Shown piece by piece: positions 14,867 to 20,152 of a stretch of DNA of 20,152 nucleotides. The stretch is from a virus. How positions within the stretch are numbered: the stretch's first letter is position 1; every line of letters begins with the position of its first letter. The stretch is taken from positions 1 through 20,152 of IMG/VR virus record IMGVR_UViG_3300005613_004101, one strand, 5' to 3'. Position numbers and translations under genes: made by a program. The notes below the pieces were generated by a model. The model was not told the DNA's origin. It saw nothing but the letters and a program-made list of their open reading frames with translations, and ran no database searches.

Positions 14867-15052
14867 ATGACAAAACAAGAAATAATTTCAAAAGTCGTTA
14901 AAAATGAAACAATAATGAGAAAGGCAATGTCTAATGGACACAAACCATCAACAAGTGATGAGTTTCAACCTTTACGAATTGAAAACGAAATTTTAAGGTG
15001 TATGTATTTTGGTGAAGATTCACCTCATTGTAGAAGAATTTATTCAAAATAA
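14867..15052 (+). CDS. Small protein of unknown function
   Basis: A 61-aa protein: MTKQEIISKVVKNETIMRKA, then a central HKPSTSDEFQPLRIENEILR and a Cys-containing end (CMYFGEDSPHCRRIYSK). Two Cys and one His near the C-terminus could bind a metal, but two or three ligands are too few to be confident. It begins 17 bases after a terminator with no obvious promoter of its own, so it may depend on read-through. No family is recognised. Confidence 0.55.
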   Translation: MTKQEIISKVVKNETIMRKAMSNGHKPSTSDEFQPLRIENEILRCMYFGEDSPHCRRIYSK

Positions 15053-15053
15053 G

Positions 15054-15085
15054 TTTGGTAGTCTAATTTTTTATCACTATATTTG
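15054..15085 (+). promoter_or_regulatory. Bacteroidota-type promoter before the lipoprotein gene
   Basis: TTTG (15054-15057) and TATATTTG (15078-15085) with a 20-base spacer match the full Bacteroidota -33/-7 consensus. The ATG of the lipoprotein gene is 17 bases beyond. The promoter lies in the 50-base gap after the 61-aa gene. It implies transcription by the host housekeeping sigma factor, unlike the TATTTATA sites. Confidence 0.72.
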
Positions 15086-15102
15086 TTTTATATAAAAACA
15101 TT

Positions 15103-15345
15103 ATGAAGAAACTATTTTACATATTAACAATCACTGTCGTATTAATTTCTTGTGGACAAGTAAAACAAGACAATGGGTTATGTCAACCTGATGAGTATTA
15201 CTCCAATCCCGACACTTCATCACCTGTTTATGATTCTTTTGTGTTTGGTCAAGTTGTAGATACAATATCTGAACCAATTAAATTTGATAGTTTAGGTTTG
15301 GTAAAAGATAGTATTAGATTTGATTCGTTAATGAATGTGGATTAA
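15103..15345 (+). CDS. Small lipoprotein
   Basis: An 80-aa protein with a type II signal peptide. A KK N-terminus is followed by the hydrophobic stretch LFYILTITVVL (4-14) and the lipobox LISC with Cys17, so the mature protein would be lipid-anchored from Cys17. The mature part (about 64 aa) contains an imperfect repeat: VYDSFVFGQVVDTI (42-55), IKFDSLGLVKDSI (59-71) and IRFDSLMNV (71-79). It has its own host-type promoter and is convergent with the OmpA-like gene, sharing the TTAA that provides both stop codons. A small phage lipoprotein could act in superinfection exclusion or as a spanin-like lysis protein. The sequence does not decide between them. Confidence 0.75.
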   Translation: MKKLFYILTITVVLISCGQVKQDNGLCQPDEYYSNPDTSSPVYDSFVFGQVVDTISEPIKFDSLGLVKDSIRFDSLMNVD

Positions 15346-15360
15346 CTCCCACATTCATTA
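15329..15360. terminator. Hairpin spanning the convergent stop codons (candidate bidirectional terminator)
   Basis: TAATGAATGTGG (15329-15340) and CCACATTCATTA (15349-15360) form a perfect 12-bp stem with an 8-base loop that holds both stop codons. It lies entirely within the coding ends of the lipoprotein gene and the opposing OmpA-like gene. There is no long T tract on either side, so termination is inferred only from the hairpin and the convergent arrangement. Confidence 0.5.
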
Positions 15361-16475
15361 TTACCAAAACCTTTGATTACTTTGTCGGCACAGGCATCTA
15401 ATGAACCAATATAGACAACCTTCTTTGACCCTCTGGTTAGTTTAGCAGATGGGAATCCCGCATATACACATTTACGATTACCCTCATCTCCATTATAAAT
15501 TGTCACATAAGGAATGTCCGCATGAACATCATCAACGGCACCTTGAATTGCAATGTCAATACTAGTTGATTTTATTTCTAATATCTTTTGTGCAACTTGA
15601 GGATTTAATTTAAATGCACATTCTCTATTAACATTAGTTTCTATAGGTGAATTTGTTGCTATTGGACGTTTAGTTCCCCTTATTATTCTATTTTTTGTAA
15701 TATATAAAGGACCTGGATTCCAATTGGCAACTTCATTACTATGATTAACTTTACCATTATTTTCAATAAATGGTCTGTTATTAAGATTTGCTCGACCGAT
15801 AACAATACCATTTAGTAATATGTTAAAAACCGCTTTGTTACAAAAATGTCTACTCGTACCTTTAGGTAATTTTTCTTCTTTATATGCAACACTTATAGTT
15901 AAATTGACTATACAGTCAAAATTGGCAATCGCCTCAACAGTTATTCTTACAAATTGATGAGGTTTATATTGTTCAAAGAAAGTTTTACATTTTTGACTTT
16001 CCCTACCACCTGCTTCTTTACCACAATTTTTTTGATATTCTTCTCTACTATAATCGGGACCACCAATAATAGGTGTTATTTTAAATTCAGGTACCTTATC
16101 TAAATTACCCGATTGGACAGCACCTTTATAGTAGTCAGTGAATAATTTTTTAATTGATTCACCCCTCATTTTAGCCAAATCACCAGAATTTAACTGTTTT
16201 CTATTATTTTCGGCATCATAATTAGTAACCTTAGATTCACCTACCTGAATATCAAATTTTATAATTGAACCTCTGTTCTGTTTTATAAAATTATCAATCG
16301 ACTGTCTTTGTTTATCTAAATTAGCCTTAACCTCTTTGGGTAATTGATTTACACTGTGAAAACCAGCGTTCCAAGTCCCTTCCATATTAACGGTTATTTT
16401 TTTCTCCTCCTGTTCATTAATAACTCTACGAACTATTTCTTCTAAATCAGTCTCCGTTAATCTTATCTTTTTCAT
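15342..16475 (-). CDS. OmpA-like-domain protein with putative capsid-targeting N-terminus
   Basis: A 377-aa protein. Residues 1-21 contain RLTETDLEEIVRRVINE and match the tag of the 12043 protein (13/21 identical, both ending in VINE at 18-21). Residues about 35-185 resemble an OmpA/MotB-type peptidoglycan-binding domain: LDKQRQSIDNFIKQNRGSII, FDIQVGESKVTNYDAENNRK, then LNSGDLAKMRGESIKKLF, the 'N..LS..RA..V...L' helix. It is an atypical version with a Cys-containing insertion (150-163). Residues 187-377 are beta-rich with several Cys and match nothing I know. There is no signal peptide, which is unusual for an OmpA domain and fits virion delivery rather than host secretion. A TATTTATA element lies 20 bases upstream. 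Confidence 0.68.
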   Translation of the reverse strand: MKKIRLTETDLEEIVRRVINEQEEKKITVNMEGTWNAGFHSVNQLPKEVKANLDKQRQSIDNFIKQNRGSIIKFDIQVGESKVTNYDAENNRKQLNSGDLAKMRGESIKKLFTDYYKGAVQSGNLDKVPEFKITPIIGGPDYSREEYQKNCGKEAGGRESQKCKTFFEQYKPHQFVRITVEAIANFDCIVNLTISVAYKEEKLPKGTSRHFCNKAVFNILLNGIVIGRANLNNRPFIENNGKVNHSNEVANWNPGPLYITKNRIIRGTKRPIATNSPIETNVNRECAFKLNPQVAQKILEIKSTSIDIAIQGAVDDVHADIPYVTIYNGDEGNRKCVYAGFPSAKLTRGSKKVVYIGSLDACADKVIKGFGNNECGS

Positions 16476-16495
16476 AATTGTGTTTAGTGTATTAC

Positions 16496-16503
16496 TATAA
16501 ATA
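16496..16503 (-). promoter_or_regulatory. Putative late promoter element TATTTATA before the OmpA-like gene
   Basis: Read on the minus strand the site is GATATTTATAGTAATAC, 20 bases before the ATG at 16475. It lies between the terminator of the capsid gene and this gene, exactly where a new promoter is needed. The TATTTATAGTAA core agrees over 12 bases with the site at 10554. Confidence 0.55.
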
Positions 16504-16510
16504 TCTTTAA

Positions 16511-16537
16511 ATAAAAAAAGGGGACCAATTGGTCCCC
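16511..16537 (-). terminator. Rho-independent terminator after the major capsid gene
   Basis: On the minus strand the hairpin is GGGGACC-AATT-GGTCCCC (16537-16520) followed by a run of seven T (16519-16513). It begins 23 bases after the capsid gene stop. The stem is the same seven base pairs as in the plus-strand terminator at 14823. Confidence 0.92.
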
Positions 16538-16560
16538 TTTGTTATTGAATTTAAGATATA

Positions 16561-18330
16561 TTATCTTAAAGAGTTCAAGTCGAATGTACGAACACCATCA
16601 ACAACGATTCTACCGTAGAAACGGTTGTTAACCATTTTCTTAGCGTATCTAGTCATGATACCCTTGATTGGTGTAAAGTTGAATGGATTGTACATTGTTG
16701 GTGTCAACTGTAATGGTACATATGGTGCATAAACGTAACCTGTATCCAATAAAGAAGAACCTTTATGACCCATCAATACAGTGTTTGGTGGGAAGTAAGG
16801 GTCACGGTAAACTTGATATCTACCTGATAACGTACCTACTCTCTCAATACCCATATTGTATTGGTCTTGGTCAGGTGCTGCGTTTGATACGTGGAAGTAT
16901 TCCAAGTCATCGAAGATTGCAGAAATTTCAGAAGAAACTACAATCCAGTTAGCACCACCTCTAAGTGTTGATTTATGGATTTGAGCTGAAATCTGATTGA
17001 TTGCAGTAATCAATGTTTGATTCCAATCCTTTTGGTTGTAGTTTACAGAACCGTTAGAAATTCTCTTCCATCCGTTGTAGTCCCAACGTAATGTCCAAGC
17101 CGCACCTTTTCTTAAGTCTCTTAAGATTTCACGGTCAATTTCTGCCGCAACTTGCTCAGATAATAAAGCTGTTAATTCAGCCTCAGCGTCGATGTTGTGG
17201 AATGCAGAAACGTCTTGTGCCAATTCTGGAGACCATTGTGCTCTTAATTTTCTTTCTGTTACAGAAACTGTTACTGACTCAAGGTCAAATGATACTTCAC
17301 CGATTCTATCTTCGAATTCCATATCTTTGTAAATTCTGTACTTAGCAACTAATGTGTCATATAAACCACCAGCTGCGAAAGTTTGTCCTGTGTAACCATC
17401 TAAAGATGTAGAACCAATAGCTGCAGGTGAAGAAACATCTACAGATAAGTAAATCTTACCATCAGTAGTACAAATATCATCATACTTACCACCTGGGAAA
17501 GTTGTTGATGATTGTTGTCCATATTCAACAATACCTTTACCGTATTTCTGAGTTACAACATTAAAGTTGTAGAATACAGAACCACTGTAAACTTGTAATG
17601 AAGACAAGAACTCTTCAGTGTCTTGCTCGTTACCGTTAGGTCCAATTAATTTACCTTGACCATCACTAGTGAAACCAGTCATTTCAACCAATATTTGTCT
17701 GAAACCACCCGCAGGTGTTGTAGTTGCACCTGTATAGAAATCGTCTGCACCTACTCTTGTTAATGATGCACCATTCCAAATAACAGGATATAATGTAACA
17801 CCAGTTTTCGCTGAGTATGCTCCTTTTGAGTAGTCAAATAAACCTGCTGGGTCTTCATCTGGTTCACCACCTTCATAGAAACGGTCATACAAGTTCTTAC
17901 TTGTGCTTGTGTAACCTGTACTTGGGTCAGTTGCAGTGTTATTTGGTGCTCCGTAAGGTTGGAAGTGATTTTCTAAACCATCAACAGTTACTCTGTCCTG
18001 AATTTTAGGTACAAAGTAGAACAATTTACCGATTGGTAAGTTCATAGCTTGTACAGATACGATATCATTAGCTAATAATTTAGAGAAAACTCTTCTAATG
18101 ATAGGGAAAACTACAGTTTCAAATGAACCTGAGTTATCTGAAGCAGATGCTTCGTTAATTAGGTGAGATGCTTGGTTCTCATATAATTGAGCCATGTTCT
18201 CTTTTACGTGTCCTTTAAGACCTTCTAGGAATCCTAATTTATCCCATTTGTTAATTGTGTCTTCTTTGATAACTTTCAAGTGCTTAAGACCGATGTTACC
18301 AACAAGACCTGATTCTAATAATGCTCCCAT
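16561..18330 (-). CDS. Major capsid protein (T4 gp23-like)
   Basis: A 589-aa T4-type HK97-fold capsid protein. A helical N-terminal prodomain (1-60: TINKWDKLGFLEGLKGHVKE, MAQLYENQASHLINE) is followed by a predicted maturation cleavage after Glu60 in LINE-ASAS. This is directly comparable to T4 gp23, which is cut after Glu65. FPIIRRVFSKLLANDIVSVQ and AMNLPIGKLFYFVP match the start of the mature gp23 core. VSVTERKLRAQWSPELAQDV is the conserved central segment, and the C-terminus has GYVYAPYVPLQLTPTMYNPF, FTPIKGIMTRYAKK and FYGRIVVDGV. It is longer than T4 gp23 (521 aa), mainly through a Gly/Thr/Tyr-rich region at about 110-320 that is probably surface-exposed. It follows the core gene after 30 bases and ends at a strong terminator. 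Confidence 0.95.
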   Translation of the reverse strand: MGALLESGLVGNIGLKHLKVIKEDTINKWDKLGFLEGLKGHVKENMAQLYENQASHLINEASASDNSGSFETVVFPIIRRVFSKLLANDIVSVQAMNLPIGKLFYFVPKIQDRVTVDGLENHFQPYGAPNNTATDPSTGYTSTSKNLYDRFYEGGEPDEDPAGLFDYSKGAYSAKTGVTLYPVIWNGASLTRVGADDFYTGATTTPAGGFRQILVEMTGFTSDGQGKLIGPNGNEQDTEEFLSSLQVYSGSVFYNFNVVTQKYGKGIVEYGQQSSTTFPGGKYDDICTTDGKIYLSVDVSSPAAIGSTSLDGYTGQTFAAGGLYDTLVAKYRIYKDMEFEDRIGEVSFDLESVTVSVTERKLRAQWSPELAQDVSAFHNIDAEAELTALLSEQVAAEIDREILRDLRKGAAWTLRWDYNGWKRISNGSVNYNQKDWNQTLITAINQISAQIHKSTLRGGANWIVVSSEISAIFDDLEYFHVSNAAPDQDQYNMGIERVGTLSGRYQVYRDPYFPPNTVLMGHKGSSLLDTGYVYAPYVPLQLTPTMYNPFNFTPIKGIMTRYAKKMVNNRFYGRIVVDGVRTFDLNSLR

Positions 18331-18360
18331 TTTAGTATTTTTTAAATTTTATTTTTATTT

Positions 18361-19731
18361 TTATTTTTGAATCTTATTCATCAAATCCTTCATTCTTAAG
18401 AATTGTGGATTTTCATATGTCTTAGATTCGATAAGACTTGAAGCCGAACCTTTAGAAGGTGATTTTTGTACTTTAGCCTTAACTGATTCAGTTACAACTG
18501 AAGAACCTTCTTTAGATGCCAAATCTTCTTTAATTGTCTTATAAAGACCTTTAGATTCCTTAATAGTTTCTGCGGAATCAAAACGTCTTAAAATGTTTAT
18601 TTTTTCTTGCTTTGTTGTCGAATGCTCAGTGAACAGTCGAGTAGCATATGCTAAGTTTGAATTGAAGACTGCAACCTCGTTAAGTTTTTCCTTAAAGATG
18701 TTAAGTGCCTTACGGTACTCTTCATTCTTTTCTCTTAACTGAGCAACTTCTCTTTCAAGTGACTCATTTCTTTGTGCTGGTCTCTTTAAAGACTTAGGGA
18801 AACCTTGAGGTTTTTTGTTAGTTGCACGACCATTAACGTTAGAACGAACAGAAGATTCAGTATATTCACCTTCTCTTGTTTCGAAATGTGCGTCGTCTCT
18901 TCTTGCTTTCTTAGAATTTAAATCCTTGTCTGCAATTTTACCACGTCTCATTCCTAATCTTTCGTCTTCACGGTCATCATAACCCTGACCTTCTTTCATT
19001 TCCTCTTCGTCAGATTCATCTTCAGATTCATCTTCCATTTCGTCTTCTTCACCAAGTTCAATTTCGTAAACAACTTCGTCTTCTTCTTCCATTTCATAAC
19101 CTTCTTTGTATTCGCCTTCCATTTCTTCTTCGTCAGCGATTACCTCTTCTTCTTCATCACCTTCCATTTGAATTTTGTACTCAGCATCAGTCTCATCGTC
19201 CTTCAATGTGATTTCATCATCATCTTTGGTTACGATAATACCGTCTTCGTCACCCATTGCTTTGAAAACCTTAAGGATTTCTTCGTCAGATGCGTCGGTT
19301 AAGTCTAATGGTAAAAGAACTTCATCTTCATCGTCTACTTCCATGTCATCACCTGGTAAGTCCATCATTAGCATTTCATCAGAATCCATTTCCATTTCGT
19401 CATCATCCATGTCCATTTCCATGTCCATTTCATCAGACTCCATTTCATCTTCATCTTCTACTTCCATGTCTTCCATATCCATTTCAGGTTCCATATCTTC
19501 TTGTTCAGTCATTTCTGACTCTTTTTCCATGTTTTCACCTTCCATAGCTTCTGCAGACATTTCATCTTCAATCTCAATTTCTTCTTCAGATAGAGATTCT
19601 TTTACTAATTCACTGATTTCTTCCTTCATAGTAGAAGCAAGTATTCCTTTTGCATTCTCCGTTACGGCTTCTTCCAAATTTTTCATTTGTAATAGTGCCT
19701 CTTCAACTAGATTGTGTTTTTTTTCTGCCAT
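18361..19731 (-). CDS. Prohead core scaffold protein (T4 gp22-like) with large acidic insert
   Basis: A 456-aa protein in the gp22 position, directly before the capsid gene. The C-terminal part carries the recognisable core-protein segment: a coiled coil at about 322-352 (LEREVAQLREKNEEYRKALN), then NSNLAYATRLFTEHSTTKQE (357-376), KINILRRFDSAETIKESKGL and YKTIKEDL. The N-terminal helix (7-48) is also scaffold-like. Between them, residues about 49-250 are extremely rich in Glu, Asp and Met with DMEME-type repeats. A more ordered patch (146-189, DASDEEILKVFKAMGDEDGI) interrupts this region. T4 gp22 is 269 aa, so the insert explains most of the extra length. The protein should form the prohead core and be degraded by the head protease during maturation. 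Confidence 0.87.
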   Translation of the reverse strand: MAEKKHNLVEEALLQMKNLEEAVTENAKGILASTMKEEISELVKESLSEEEIEIEDEMSAEAMEGENMEKESEMTEQEDMEPEMDMEDMEVEDEDEMESDEMDMEMDMDDDEMEMDSDEMLMMDLPGDDMEVDDEDEVLLPLDLTDASDEEILKVFKAMGDEDGIIVTKDDDEITLKDDETDAEYKIQMEGDEEEEVIADEEEMEGEYKEGYEMEEEDEVVYEIELGEEDEMEDESEDESDEEEMKEGQGYDDREDERLGMRRGKIADKDLNSKKARRDDAHFETREGEYTESSVRSNVNGRATNKKPQGFPKSLKRPAQRNESLEREVAQLREKNEEYRKALNIFKEKLNEVAVFNSNLAYATRLFTEHSTTKQEKINILRRFDSAETIKESKGLYKTIKEDLASKEGSSVVTESVKAKVQKSPSKGSASSLIESKTYENPQFLRMKDLMNKIQK

Positions 19732-19772
19732 TTTAGTATTTTAATTGCAAAAGTTTATTGTATAGTTTTTAT

Positions 19773-19780
19773 TATAAATA
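19773..19780 (-). promoter_or_regulatory. Putative late promoter element TATTTATA before the core/capsid operon
   Basis: On the minus strand the site reads GCTATATTTATAATAAAA, 41 bases before the ATG at 19731. It is the only candidate promoter in the 144-base gap between the core gene and the preceding minus-strand gene, and lies downstream of that gene's terminator. It would drive the core and capsid genes together. Confidence 0.55.
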
Positions 19781-19824
19781 TAGCGATATACAAAAAAGTT
19801 GTTTTTTTAATATTAATGGCAAAA

Positions 19825-19850
19825 AAAAATCGGGTATTAACCCGATTTTT
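19825..19850. terminator. Bidirectional Rho-independent terminator
   Basis: AAAAATCGGGT-ATTA-ACCCGATTTTT is an 11-bp perfect inverted repeat with a 4-base loop. Read on the minus strand, the T run follows the GC stem, and the site lies 26 bases after the stop of the small gene at 20085-19876. The structure is symmetrical, but no plus-strand gene runs into it. Confidence 0.85.
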
Positions 19851-19875
19851 AAAATTATCTTATAAAGAGACGATA

Positions 19876-20085
19876 TTATTCAAATACCTCATCAATCTTA
19901 CTTTCAACACATGCGGTAATTCTCCATTCGTATGTAAAATCTTTGAACCTTTCAGTTACTTTTGACTCCACATCTGTGACGTTATAACCTCTAACTAATT
20001 TTTCTTCTCTGATTTTTTTTACCCTACCTGAGTTTTCGTCAGGAAGGTCATACTGTAATTTTGCAACAAAATATTTTTCGTCCAT
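19876..20085 (-). CDS. Small DUF4494-like protein
   Basis: A 69-aa protein: YFVAKLQYDLPDENSGRVKK followed by IREEKLVRGYNVTDVESKVT and a short final strand. The sequence resembles DUF4494 proteins of Bacteroidota and their phages (short beta strands around an 'EqyLVdaxsftEAEaritee' segment, here EKLVRGYNVTDVESKVTERF). Function is unknown. It sits between an upstream minus-strand gene and the core protein gene and ends before a strong terminator, so it is transcribed separately from the core and capsid genes. The match is from memory of the family pattern and should be treated as moderate. Confidence 0.7.
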   Translation of the reverse strand: MDEKYFVAKLQYDLPDENSGRVKKIREEKLVRGYNVTDVESKVTERFKDFTYEWRITACVESKIDEVFE

Positions 20086-20104
20086 AATGTTTTTTTTATT
20101 AGGT

Positions 20105-20152
20105 TTAATAACCTAAATAATCGGAAAGTTTTTTCATTAAGTCAACACTTTT
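20105..20152 (-). CDS. C-terminal end of a gene running in from beyond the window
   Basis: On the minus strand only one frame is open from the window edge. It reads KSVDLMKKLSDYLGY and stops with TAA at 20107-20105; the other two frames meet stops within five codons. It would be the gene before the small DUF4494-like gene. In T4-like head modules the portal (gp20) and prohead protease (gp21) precede gp22, so one of these is possible, but 15 residues are too few to tell. Confidence 0.5.
   Translation of the reverse strand, partial: KSVDLMKKLSDYLGY

Noticed and set aside
17091-17345. Several plus-strand open frames opposite the capsid gene (for example 16683-16952, 17091-17345, 17817-18008)
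   Set aside because: Leu/His/Gln-rich shadow translations without motifs; the capsid gene explains the region.
19370-19500. Possible tandem repeat array or CRISPR-like pattern of CATTTC/CATGTC units
   Set aside because: Units are irregular, in frame with Glu/Asp/Met codons and without spacers. It is protein low complexity, not a CRISPR array.
19175-19744. A 189-codon plus-strand open frame rich in Ser and Ile opposite the core protein gene
   Set aside because: It is the antisense reading of the Glu/Asp/Met repeat codons. The composition is a direct mirror of the acidic insert, with no domain, and the minus-strand gp22-like protein is clearly the real product.
20099-20116. Inverted repeat TTAGGTT-TAAT-AACCTAA as a terminator for the gene entering from the right
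   Set aside because: The stem is AT-rich and is followed on the minus strand by an A run instead of T. It overlaps the stop codon of the partial gene and may be incidental.
1-20152. tRNA genes, insertion sequences, integrase or attachment sites
   Set aside because: Looked for in the gaps and at gene ends; gaps are short and hold only promoters, terminators and leaders. Nothing supports a mobile element or tRNA here.

Overview
The window is about 20 kb of a tailed-phage genome of the T4-like (contractile-tailed) type, AT-rich and densely packed. The phage assignment rests on a T4 gp23-like major capsid protein, the adjacent gp22-like prohead core protein, a gp55-like late sigma factor, a PhoH-family ATPase and a baseplate protein with a gp5-like OB fold. 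The host is probably a member of the Bacteroidota (Flavobacteriia-like). Two intergenic promoters fit the TTG/TTTG-N20-TAnnTTTG pattern of that phylum, gene starts lack Shine-Dalgarno sequences and have A-rich leaders, and one small protein is a typical short lipoprotein.

Layout. (1) 1-6399, plus strand: a tightly coupled run with ATGA, TGATG and TAATG overlaps. It holds the tail of an unidentified gene, GDP-L-fucose synthase, GDP-mannose 4,6-dehydratase, PhoH, a degenerate HAD-like protein, a small unknown, a GT-B and a GT-A glycosyltransferase, and the late sigma factor. (2) 6426-12300, plus: virion and tail genes (a 654-aa structural-type protein, a coiled-coil protein, a gp5-like baseplate protein, a 490-aa beta-rich appendage-like protein) and a small basic protein. 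(3) 12335-16475, mixed strands: an accessory block of small genes, a cupin protein, a three-part DUF5872/ParB-like/basic-tail fusion, a lipoprotein and an OmpA-like protein. (4) 16561-20152, minus: the head module, MCP, core protein, a small DUF4494-like gene and the last codons of a further gene.

How the parts may work together. The nucleotide-sugar and glycosyltransferase genes could make and transfer L-fucose or a 6-deoxyhexose onto the phage or the host envelope. The late sigma factor probably directs transcription of the structural modules. An 8-bp element, TATTTATA, lies upstream of four genes (6426+, 10574+, 16475-, 19731-), always in the same orientation relative to the gene, and a close variant lies upstream of 14301-. 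It is the best candidate for this phage's late promoter. Notably it is the reverse complement of the T4 late box TATAAATA.

The least expected observation is a shared N-terminal tag ending in VINE on two otherwise unrelated proteins (12043+ and 16475-). The MCP carries a matching predicted maturation site (LINE before Ala61), and VINE-Ala recurs inside the 14301- fusion. This suggests a set of capsid-targeted, protease-processed internal proteins analogous to T4 IPI-III and Alt, but with different cargo. No tRNA, CRISPR, IS element or integrase was seen, and no gene-free stretch exceeds 300 bases.
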